The notes under the pieces are model-generated. The model was not told the origin of the DNA, did no database searches, and was given only the letters and a program-made list of their open reading frames with translations. Positions 30,638-37,995 of a DNA stretch of 64,000 nucleotides are shown here, piece after piece. The stretch lies in NCBI RefSeq assembly GCF_021513215.1, contig NZ_CP090975.1, forward strand, positions 861,501 through 925,500. The letters are read 5' to 3'. The position numbers and the translations under genes are program-made. Each line of letters begins with the position of its first letter. The first letter of the stretch is position 1. Origin of the DNA: Suttonella sp. R2A3 (GTDB taxonomy: Bacteria; Pseudomonadota; Gammaproteobacteria; Cardiobacteriales; Cardiobacteriaceae).

Positions 30638-32482
30638 CTAAATAATCGTTATGCCGTCTTGAACTAGAATTTGGATGTAGTTACTACCGTCATAGTTTTG
30701 TAATACATGATAGCTGTCACCACCTAAAGACGCCATACCGGTTTCAATCCAACCCTTCTCGTCTAAACCGATATCGAGCACATCACCAAAGTCACCTTGA
30801 AATTGCAGCACATCCGCTGGCGTTACACTTGCCAAATCCAGATACTCTTCAGCACCAACTAAGCTAGTATTAACCTCCACTGTACGACCTGTAGCATTCT
30901 CAGCAACCGTGACTGAAAATCCATTACTCTCTGAACCCGGAATAACCGCTAGTGAGCTAGTTGCATCACCATAAACAGCCTTAACCTGAAAATTATGTTT
31001 ACTGCCTGGTACATACTTATCAGGTGCATCAACGCCATCATAGTCAAACGTCCATGTACCATTAGGATCCCCACTAGTGACTATCACAGCAGCATTCCCA
31101 ATATAGTTACCGTTATCATAAACCAGAATGTGCACTTTATCTGGATCCATCCCATCGGTTGCCACTGTCAGGTTATTGATATCTATAGTTCCAGAAAGTG
31201 ATAATGCCAAATCACTTGTCGATGGACCTCCAGAAGTCAATGAAACAGCACTCCCCGAAGAATCATCTTCTACTGCAGTAATCTTAAGTGTATAGTCGGG
31301 CAGTATAGCCCCACCTGAAAGCACCACACCCGTATTAATATTAAGGTGTTGACTGGAAACATTTCCTGCAGTATCGATGGTACGAATAACAAACGTATGA
31401 CCAACTTCAACTTGCGGGTCTATATTATCTAAATACCAGCCAGTGGTAGAAGGAGAATCCTGCGCAGGAACAAAAGCCAATTCCTCACCTTTGCTACTAT
31501 AAACATAGAATCCTTCTGTATCTTCTGGCACCTCAACGTAAAAAGAGTCTCCTTTCCCATCACTATCAGTATCATTGAATGCACCAGCGTTGGTTACACC
31601 TACATTGCTTAAGTCTATGGTTATGGTGTATGAACCAGATTCTCGACCTTCGTTACCTGCTGCGTCAACAACTTTCGCAGTGTAAACGACTTTATCTGTA
31701 TCAGCGTAGCCGGTTTCATCCTGATAACTCCAGTCTGTGCCGTTAACCGTTGCATTTCCTAACTCAACAGGCGCTGCACCATTAACTGAAGCATAAATGA
31801 CCAAGTTTTCAGCCGTTACACCCGATTGGCTACCATCTGCCAGCGCTGCATCAAGTGTTCCTTTAAGCAGTGGCGTCTTGTCGTTGGTAACACCACCATC
31901 AGCTACGTCCACTTCACCAGTCGAACCACCAGGCTGTGGCATCTGATCATCAACAACCGTGGTAATCGTTGCTTTTTGGGTTGGCGCTGATGTATCTCCT
32001 GATTCTACAACAGGACTGGTATCGTCATCATCGACAAACAAGAACGCCAAGGGTAGTAGCAGTAGTGGCCATAATGGAATACCTTGGAATAAGGCGTCAC
32101 CACCCAAGGCCTGGCCTGAAGGCATTTGTTCTGCGAGCTGGGTCACGACGTTAACGTCTGCACCAGCTTCCGGGACATAGGCGTAGTATTGCCCGTCTTC
32201 GTTGAGACCAATCAGTGGGTTGTCTTTGGATTGTTGGTAATAGTCTTCAATGATCAGGTCTGGCTCATTAATGAGTGAGCCTTCAAAGGCAATCAGCAGG
32301 TCATCACCTTGACGGAGTACAGTAAGGTTTTCCGGAGCAAATTGGGTGGCGGCGTCGATGAGTTCGTAGTTGACGCCATTTTGTGCAGCAATGCGTACGG
32401 CTTCGCTGCCTGCAGTGTTAATTTGCAGGGTTTCAACGGTATTCTTACCGCTATTAATGTTTAATATGATTACTTTACTCAT
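30638..32482 (-). CDS. BapA-prefix adhesin, 614 residues
   Basis: The first ~115 residues form the BapA-type prefix (APENLTVLRQGDDLLIAFEG, then DLIIEDYY). A hydrophobic segment LWPLLLLPLAFLF near residue 140 and a short acidic stretch follow. Two or three Ig-like domains come next, then a C-terminal module (DVLQFQGDFGDVLDIGL ... YIQILVQDGITII). The same C-terminal module recurs in the 254-residue protein and in the remnant near 34 kb. It is predicted to be exported by the T1SS at 13-19 kb. Compared with the giants it carries few Ig domains, so it may be a short-reach adhesin. The start has a GGATAGGACGGT leader, similar to that of A0. Confidence 0.82.
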   Translation of the reverse strand: MSKVIILNINSGKNTVETLQINTAGSEAVRIAAQNGVNYELIDAATQFAPENLTVLRQGDDLLIAFEGSLINEPDLIIEDYYQQSKDNPLIGLNEDGQYYAYVPEAGADVNVVTQLAEQMPSGQALGGDALFQGIPLWPLLLLPLAFLFVDDDDTSPVVESGDTSAPTQKATITTVVDDQMPQPGGSTGEVDVADGGVTNDKTPLLKGTLDAALADGSQSGVTAENLVIYASVNGAAPVELGNATVNGTDWSYQDETGYADTDKVVYTAKVVDAAGNEGRESGSYTITIDLSNVGVTNAGAFNDTDSDGKGDSFYVEVPEDTEGFYVYSSKGEELAFVPAQDSPSTTGWYLDNIDPQVEVGHTFVIRTIDTAGNVSSQHLNINTGVVLSGGAILPDYTLKITAVEDDSSGSAVSLTSGGPSTSDLALSLSGTIDINNLTVATDGMDPDKVHILVYDNGNYIGNAAVIVTSGDPNGTWTFDYDGVDAPDKYVPGSKHNFQVKAVYGDATSSLAVIPGSESNGFSVTVAENATGRTVEVNTSLVGAEEYLDLASVTPADVLQFQGDFGDVLDIGLDEKGWIETGMASLGGDSYHVLQNYDGSNYIQILVQDGITII

Positions 32483-32535
32483 ACCGTCCTATCCTTGTTC
32501 AGCTGTTACTTTACGTCCTTGTGTGTTTTTTTGCG

Positions 32536-33438
32536 TTAGCGTGTCCTCACGATAACTTCAACACGACGGTTTACTTCATTACATGCTCGTTGTGCTTCGC
32601 GATCTCCTGGGAACTGGGCAAAGCAGTCATCAACGATGAGTTTGCTTTCACCAAAGCCTTGGACTTCGATGATTGAGGCATTAACGCCACCGGCGATCAT
32701 CAGTTCACGGATCGATGCGGCGCGTTTTTCTGAGAGGGTTTGGTTGTAAGCGTCTGTGCCGGTTGGGTCGGTGTGACCATGAACAGCGACAGAGTCTAAA
32801 CGCTGATTATCGATGCTTTGTGCGAGCGCGATGGTGTCTTCACGCCCTGGCGGTAAGATAGAATCAACGCTGCTTTGATCGAATGGGAACAGCACATCGC
32901 TGTTGAGTACGTGTACTTCTTCTTTGACCGGACCACAGTTGTTTTGGTTGTTCACGCGTGGGCGGGTGTAGGTGTGTAAGGTGGTTTGTGCAAGCTCTTC
33001 TTTAGCAACATCTGCCGGCACTTCCATCAACAGCGGTAATCCTTCTGGTTGATGGACGATTTGGATATAGAAGATTTCGCCTTGTTTGGGTTGCGCTTGT
33101 GGGCCTTGGCGCTCAGCTTTCATCAGATAACCGGCGTCTTGACCTGTGTAAGCGACAGTGATTGGTTGTACGCGGTTAGCGCATACGGCTACTGGTGAGT
33201 ATTCACCAGGCAGTAGTGAGGTCAGGTATTCACCATCAATGGAGATCACCACAGCCTTAGGGAAGGCATCATCGGCGTCGCGGAAAAAGACAAAGCCACC
33301 TTGTTCAGCATTCATTTGCACGATGCCGTCTGTTGTATCGCCAGTATCGAGTGCTTGATCTTGTCCTTGTAAAGTACCACAGCCTGCCAAAAACAGGGCC
33401 AATGCCGATAAACCAATACTCAGTGCGTTCTTTTTCAT
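32536..33438 (-). CDS. OmpA-family outer-membrane lipoprotein
   Basis: 300 residues with a lipobox (ALFLAGCGT, cysteine near residue 20). The middle ~150 residues have no recognised domain. The C-terminal ~110 residues are an OmpA-like peptidoglycan-binding domain: FPFDQSSVDSILPPG, then VAVHGHTDPTG, LSEKRAASIRELM and the closing NRRVEVIV. It would anchor the outer membrane to peptidoglycan. Its place just upstream of the 614-residue adhesin gene, 53 bases away on the same strand, suggests a joint transcript and a possible role in presenting or retaining adhesins; that role is inferred. Confidence 0.85.
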   Translation of the reverse strand: MKKNALSIGLSALALFLAGCGTLQGQDQALDTGDTTDGIVQMNAEQGGFVFFRDADDAFPKAVVISIDGEYLTSLLPGEYSPVAVCANRVQPITVAYTGQDAGYLMKAERQGPQAQPKQGEIFYIQIVHQPEGLPLLMEVPADVAKEELAQTTLHTYTRPRVNNQNNCGPVKEEVHVLNSDVLFPFDQSSVDSILPPGREDTIALAQSIDNQRLDSVAVHGHTDPTGTDAYNQTLSEKRAASIRELMIAGGVNASIIEVQGFGESKLIVDDCFAQFPGDREAQRACNEVNRRVEVIVRTR

Positions 33439-33740
33439 CCTTAAAGCCTTATGTTAAAAATTGATTTAGCACATCCGCTTACTCATTAATGTCTAAAACT
33501 GTGTTTTAGTAACATTCTCAAGATTTACTAGCCGATCGTGCCCATGCTTTCTTAAATACTTGAGTCTTAGTCAGATAAGTGAATATTACTTAAATATTGT
33601 ATATGCTGTGATGATATGCTTCCTAAACATTACCCTGACAAAAAATAATATAAGTAAATCCTATACTTAACAACACCCAAAATCTAAAATAAATTATTTC
33701 CCAATTTACCCTAGAAAAGCATTCTTTGCAAATTTTTTTA
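33439..33740. other. AT-rich spacer upstream of the OmpA-like lipoprotein gene
   Basis: No gene, hairpin terminator or convincing operator is visible. It must contain the minus-strand promoter for the lipoprotein-adhesin genes. Several AT-rich hexamers could serve as a -10, but none stands out. Confidence 0.5.
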
Positions 33741-33913
33741 TACCCGCGCAAGGCTTTGCTGCGCGGCTTGCTTTGTTTCATTTGCAACAAAATGACGTTT
33801 TTTTACACCAAGATATTGATGAAGAAGAATAGCGCCTCAGGCAGCTATCCCGCCAGGAGCTCGCTACCCATTACCGCCAAGCTCCTATCAAAATCATTTT
33901 AGCTGACCAATAA
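33741..33913 (+). pseudogene. C-terminal remnant of an unidentified plus-strand gene
   Basis: One plus-strand frame reads like protein through ARLALFHLQQNDVFLHQDID. It meets an in-frame TAG at 33830 and continues as RLRQLSRQELATHYRQAPIK to a TAA at 33911. A single change from CAG or GAG to TAG would explain the stop. No start or recognisable domain remains. It points at the remnant of an adhesin C-terminus beyond 33938, the same convergent arrangement as glycosyltransferase and adhesin in the intact modules. It may be the end of the partner gene of a lost module. Confidence 0.4.
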
Positions 33914-33937
33914 TGCCACCTTGACTACCTAATTACG

Positions 33938-34115
33938 TTAGATAATAACCATGCCACCTTGTACCATGATTTACACATAAGGATCACTATCCGGGCTACC
34001 AGTGTAGTGCTGCAAGACATGGTAGGTGCTGCTATCAACAGCAAAACCTGAGGCTGTGCCCGTTTCGATCCAGCCATTAGCGCCTAAGCCGATATCGAGC
34101 ACATCGTCCTCATTA
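33938..34115 (-). pseudogene. C-terminal remnant of a lost BapA-prefix-type adhesin
   Basis: The minus strand encodes DVLDIGLGANGWIETGTASG, then YHVLQHYTGS and DSDPYV, a TAA stop, and IMVQGGMVII followed by a second stop. This aligns with the C-terminus of the 614-residue adhesin (DVLDIGL, GWIETG, YHVLQNY, YIQILVQDGITII). The premature TAA sits exactly where that protein has Gln, so CAA to TAA is the likely lesion. Similarity stops abruptly at about 34110, so the body of the gene was deleted. Confidence 0.75.
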
Positions 34116-34167
34116 ATTCTATAGTTTGTGCAGCAAGATTTATACCAAGCAAGAAATACACTTACAT

Positions 34168-34278
34168 TTACTTCGCATGAGCTTCAATCATAGCCGGTGT
34201 ATTACTTAATATGTTGTGTACAGCAGTAGCAATAACCTCATGAAATTTATCATAGAAAGGCACTTTCTTAACACCCTT
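34168..34278 (-). other. Possible short coding remnant downstream of A0
   Basis: Directly after the A0 stop codon, the same frame stays open for 36 codons (with VKKVPFYDKFHEVIATAVHN) before a TAA. The codon pattern looks protein-like but there is no start and I recognise no family. It could be a decayed gene end or chance. Confidence 0.2.
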
Positions 34279-35043
34279 CTAGATAACGACAATACCATCC
34301 TGCACCAAGATTTGTGTATAAGCGCCATCAACACTGTTGTAATGTTCCCAAATGGAGTAATTATTATCACCCACCGTAGTGGTACCAGCTTTAGCCCAAT
34401 CACCAGCAGTTAAATTAATTTCAAGCCGATCACCTAAATCTCCATCAAACTGCAATACATCACCAGCAGTAATCTTCGACACATCCAGCTTTAATTGGGT
34501 TTGATCACCAACCAATTCCGTATTTTGAACTATAGCCTCTGGATCTATAAAATTCGTTTTTTCTGTGCTTCCAGAGGAATCATCAACAACAAGGAAGGCT
34601 AATGGCACCAGCGCTATTGGCCATAACGGAATCCCCTGGATCCCCTGGGCTACAGCATCACCACTCAGAGCTTGGCCTGAGGGCATTTGTTCTGCGAGCA
34701 TGGTGAGCGCGTTAACGTCTGCACCAGCTTCTGGAACATAGGCGTAGTATTGGCCGTCTTCGTTGAGACCAATCAGTGGGTTGTCTTTGGATTGCTGGTA
34801 ATAGTCTTCAATGATCAGGTCTGGCTCATTAATGAGTGAGCCTTCAAAGGCAATCAGCAGGTCATCACCTTGACGGAGTACAGTAAGGTTTTCCGGAGCA
34901 AATTGGGTGGCGGCGTCGATGAGTTCGTAGTTGACGCCATTTTGTGCAGCAATGCGTACGGCTTCGCTGCCTGCAGTGTTAATTTGCAGGGTTTCAACGG
35001 TATTCTCACCGCTATTAATGTTTAATGTGATCACTTTACTCAT
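34279..35043 (-). CDS. A0: minimal BapA-prefix secreted protein, 254 residues
   Basis: The N-terminal ~115 residues are almost identical to the prefix of the giant adhesins. A hydrophobic LWPIALVPLAFLVV follows near residue 143, then directly the C-terminal module (DVLQFDGDLGDRLEI ... YTQILVQDGIVVI). No Ig domain lies between. The protein therefore has both ends expected of a T1SS substrate and no stalk. It may be functional as a small surface factor, or it may be a deletion derivative of a longer gene; the frame is intact. Its 5' flank and first codons reappear in front of A1 and A2, which makes it the donor of their upstream ends. AAGGA lies 10 bases before the start. Confidence 0.8.
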   Translation of the reverse strand: MSKVITLNINSGENTVETLQINTAGSEAVRIAAQNGVNYELIDAATQFAPENLTVLRQGDDLLIAFEGSLINEPDLIIEDYYQQSKDNPLIGLNEDGQYYAYVPEAGADVNALTMLAEQMPSGQALSGDAVAQGIQGIPLWPIALVPLAFLVVDDSSGSTEKTNFIDPEAIVQNTELVGDQTQLKLDVSKITAGDVLQFDGDLGDRLEINLTAGDWAKAGTTTVGDNNYSIWEHYNSVDGAYTQILVQDGIVVI

Positions 35044-35241
35044 TACCGTCTAATCCTTTTATAGCAATTATTTAAGCCCATATAGAGGCTTTAATTTAGC
35101 GTGCGCCAACGACACAGAAACCAATACTTAATCTATCACATTCATACTTTTTTGTAATTATCCTTGCACTAAAAAATACTCATCAATGCTTGTTTAACCA
35201 AATACAAACCATCTATTTGGGGAAATGCGTGGCCGCGACTT

Positions 35242-36330
35242 TTAAACGCCATCAAGCGCCATATCACCTTGAACAATCCAACCGCGACGACTCATCCACG
35301 CACGCATTAATCCAGCAATCAGTGCGGGTAAGATAAACATCAATAACACAATAGCCATCCAGATCGTCATGACGGATAAAACACCTGCGTTGGCATCAAT
35401 AACCGCGAACACGCCCACCAGACCAGCTGTTCCCATGCCGCTACCAAGCGCACTGCATTGCAGCGCAAAGACAACTGTTGCTAATGGGCCAACGATGGCG
35501 CTTGCCACAATCGCTGGCAACATGATGATCGGTTTGCGCATCACATTAGGAATTTGCAGCATACTGGTGCCTAGCCCTTGGGAAATCAGACCGCTGATCC
35601 CATTTTCACGAAAGCTCGCAACAGCAAAGCCCACCATATGCGCTGCACAACCCACCACCGCCGCCCCACCGGCCAAACCGTCCAAACCAATAGCAATACA
35701 CATCGCCGCACTACTGGTTGGTAGCGTGAGTAATATACCCACCACCACGCTAATCACAACCCCCATCAAAAAGGGTTGTAGTGAGGTGGCATAATGAATC
35801 GCCTGGCCAAGCGCGTTAATCGCCGCGACTACCGGCGGGCACAACGTCCAGCAAATCAACAGCGCCATGCTAAACATCGCGAGCGGAAGTAATAAGATAT
35901 CAAGCCGTGTTTTGCCATGCAGCCAAGCGCCTAAACGGTAAGAAAATACGGCAGTGAGGTAGGCGCCAATCGGATTGCCCGGCAGCGCCCTTAGCATCGG
36001 GGGCAGGTTTTCCAAATCACGCACAAAAAGCGTACCACCGACCAGTAATTCGCTGTGTGCGCCCATCATGCCGGTAACTAAACAACACAAAGCAACCAGC
36101 GGTGGCGCGCCTAAATAGACAGCGATGCCGACGCCAATCCCCGCCCCCATCATCACACCGGCCCATTTGCCAATTAATACAAATAGCTCCCAGCCAAACC
36201 AAGCGCCAATTTGGCTCATGATTAAGCCGGCAATCAAGGTAACAAACAACCCTGCCGCCATACCGCTAAGCGCGGTGATAAAGTATTTATGGAGAAATGC
36301 CTTAGTTTGAATCGCCATCGTCTTTACCAT
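35242..36330 (-). CDS. PTS EIIC-like membrane protein, copy 1
   Basis: 362 residues with about nine hydrophobic segments, matching the stand-alone PTS_EIIC_2 type (Pfam PF13303) in the N-terminal ALSGMAAGLFVTLIAGLI and the Gly/Ala-rich core. No EIIA or EIIB domain is attached, and no EI, HPr or partner EII gene is in the window, so the substrate and even phosphotransfer coupling are unknown. It lies 198 bases upstream of A0 on the same strand, so the two may share a transcript. The spacer to the divergent glycosyltransferase-like gene should hold both promoters. Its direct pairing with adhesin genes is unusual. Confidence 0.8.
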   Translation of the reverse strand: MVKTMAIQTKAFLHKYFITALSGMAAGLFVTLIAGLIMSQIGAWFGWELFVLIGKWAGVMMGAGIGVGIAVYLGAPPLVALCCLVTGMMGAHSELLVGGTLFVRDLENLPPMLRALPGNPIGAYLTAVFSYRLGAWLHGKTRLDILLLPLAMFSMALLICWTLCPPVVAAINALGQAIHYATSLQPFLMGVVISVVVGILLTLPTSSAAMCIAIGLDGLAGGAAVVGCAAHMVGFAVASFRENGISGLISQGLGTSMLQIPNVMRKPIIMLPAIVASAIVGPLATVVFALQCSALGSGMGTAGLVGVFAVIDANAGVLSVMTIWMAIVLLMFILPALIAGLMRAWMSRRGWIVQGDMALDGV

Positions 36331-36650
36331 GCAAAATGAGCACTATAACACATGAACAATTATTCATATTCACTATTGCACCCACCACCACTGCTACAAA
36401 ACAGTTAGCCTTAAGAGGACAACGCGGTTAAAACGATAGTTCATCGAGTAACAATTAATACCTACTGCTTCACGCATAGCTTATAGTCACATTCAACTGT
36501 ATTTACCATTTAATAGCATGCAAAACATGGCCATCTGTCGAAATGTCACATAAAACCTTTTATCATTGATGAAAATCGTTTGGATGCGTACGCTAACCCA
36601 TTACCACGACAGCCTCAACCTTTTATAACCCCTGACTCTTAAACCTTTTT
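36331..36650. promoter_or_regulatory. Divergent promoter region between PTS-like and glycosyltransferase-like genes
   Basis: 320 bases, AT-rich, with no open frame. It must contain the start signals for both divergent genes. A minus-strand -10-like TATAGTG sits close to the PTS-like gene. I see no clear operator or paired repeat. The plus-strand gene has no obvious ribosome-binding site. The same spacer is repeated at 44557 and 52783. Confidence 0.45.
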
Positions 36651-37934
36651 ATGCAAAAAACGGCAATCAACTCAATAGATAGTAAAACACTGAAGCAAAT
36701 CATAGACGAGTTTATGGTACTAGCCAATAACGCTGATTTCACAGCTGGTAAAGCCTTACTGTTACAAGCCGCTAAACACTACCCTAATGAACCATTGGTT
36801 TTTATGAATCTTGGACTGTGCCACTTAAGACTAAAAGAGCTACAAGCGGCTTACGATGCTTATCAAAAAACACTGGCGCTATTCCGTGACGAAACACCAA
36901 ACACCAACCTCTATGACGGTCTAGCAGAGGCCTGCTTTTTTCTTGATAAACCTGAAGAGACAAAAAAATATGGCAGATTAGCGCTAGAAACCAAACTGTC
37001 ACAAATCAAAAAAATTGAGCCTTTGCCATTTGCCAGCAAACACCCACCCGCTTTTAACGACAAAAACCCTAGCGAAAATATCATTTCATTTTCACTCTTT
37101 GGCGATAACCCAAGGTATTGTGAAACTGCCCTACTCAACATTTACTGGGCAAAAAAAGTGTTGCCAAACTGGACTTGCCGCTTTTACCTTGATGACAGTG
37201 TGCCAACCCATGTCAAAAACCGACTTCAAAAACATGGTGGGCAGATTGTTGAAGTATCTACGGAAATAAAACAACGGATGTCGGGGCTGTTCTGGCGCTT
37301 TTTAGTGATAGACGACCCCAGCGCAAAACGCTTTTTAATTCGTGATGCAGATTCGCTGGTTTCTTTTAAAGAACGTGTTGCCATCAATGCATGGCTAAGA
37401 AGCGATAAATGGTTTCATACGATGCGCGATTTTTGCTCACACACCGAGCTGATTTTGGCGGGCATGTGGGGCGGTTGCCATGGTGCCATTGACAACATCC
37501 AAGAGAAAATAAATACTTTTCATAACCTGCAAGCAAAAGGGACACAGCGGTTTTGGGATCAACATTTCCTGCGTTACCAGATCTACCCAATCCTCTCACA
37601 AAGCCTGCTTGCTCACGACAGCCAAGACATACAAGCGGGTGCGCTGCCCTTTCCTGAAACCAAAGCAAAAACAGACCACGAACGCCATGAAAACTTTCAT
37701 ATAGGACGTAACATGGCAACAGGTCGGGTTCTGATCAATACTGCAAATACCGAACATACCCACGTAAGCTGGCAGCTGGTTAATACAAAATCCCCTGATG
37801 TCATTTATGGATATACCCAGCCTATCAACGGACAAGAACAGGTGGCCATTCACTTACCCGATGAGCATATAAAAAAGCTGCAGCAGAAAATATTTGGCAT
37901 TAAAACACAATTTTTTACGCCGAATGATCGTTAG
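36651..37934 (+). CDS. TPR plus glycosyltransferase-like protein, copy 1
   Basis: 427 residues, no signal peptide. Residues ~10-120 contain TPR-type helices (NEPLVFMNLGLCHLRLKELQ, AAYDAYQKTLALF). From ~130 a GT-A-like domain follows: SFSLFGDNPRYCETALLN, RFYLDDSVP, then RDADSLVSFKERVAINAWL with a DxD-type motif, HTMRDF and AGMWGG. The R-D-x-D-S / M-R-D / G-M-W-G set marks a widespread family of putative glycosyltransferases. It probably acts in the cytoplasm on a protein or sugar acceptor; the TPRs suggest a protein partner. It converges on the adhesin gene A1 with a shared terminator. That A1 is its substrate is only a hypothesis. Confidence 0.78.
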   Translation: MQKTAINSIDSKTLKQIIDEFMVLANNADFTAGKALLLQAAKHYPNEPLVFMNLGLCHLRLKELQAAYDAYQKTLALFRDETPNTNLYDGLAEACFFLDKPEETKKYGRLALETKLSQIKKIEPLPFASKHPPAFNDKNPSENIISFSLFGDNPRYCETALLNIYWAKKVLPNWTCRFYLDDSVPTHVKNRLQKHGGQIVEVSTEIKQRMSGLFWRFLVIDDPSAKRFLIRDADSLVSFKERVAINAWLRSDKWFHTMRDFCSHTELILAGMWGGCHGAIDNIQEKINTFHNLQAKGTQRFWDQHFLRYQIYPILSQSLLAHDSQDIQAGALPFPETKAKTDHERHENFHIGRNMATGRVLINTANTEHTHVSWQLVNTKSPDVIYGYTQPINGQEQVAIHLPDEHIKKLQQKIFGIKTQFFTPNDR

Positions 37935-37943
37935 ATAATCGAT

Positions 37944-37971
37944 AAAAAAGCCTCCAGATGGAGGCTTTTTT
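37944..37971. terminator. Bidirectional terminator between glycosyltransferase-like gene 1 and A1
   Basis: AAAAAAGCCTCC / GGAGGCTTTTTT with a 4-base loop. Symmetrical A and T runs let it stop the plus-strand transcript and the converging A1 transcript. Confidence 0.92.
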
Positions 37972-37995
37972 GCAAGGAACATCCGTGCTCTCAGG

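Noticed and set aside
35369-35794. 141-codon plus-strand open frame opposite the PTS-like gene, repeated in each unit
   Set aside because: It is antisense to a clear membrane-protein gene and has low-complexity composition; its conservation follows only from the duplication.
36481-36560. A CRP-like site (TGTCG ... TCACA) in the divergent spacer
   Set aside because: Half-site spacing is one base short of the 6-base consensus and only one half is good.
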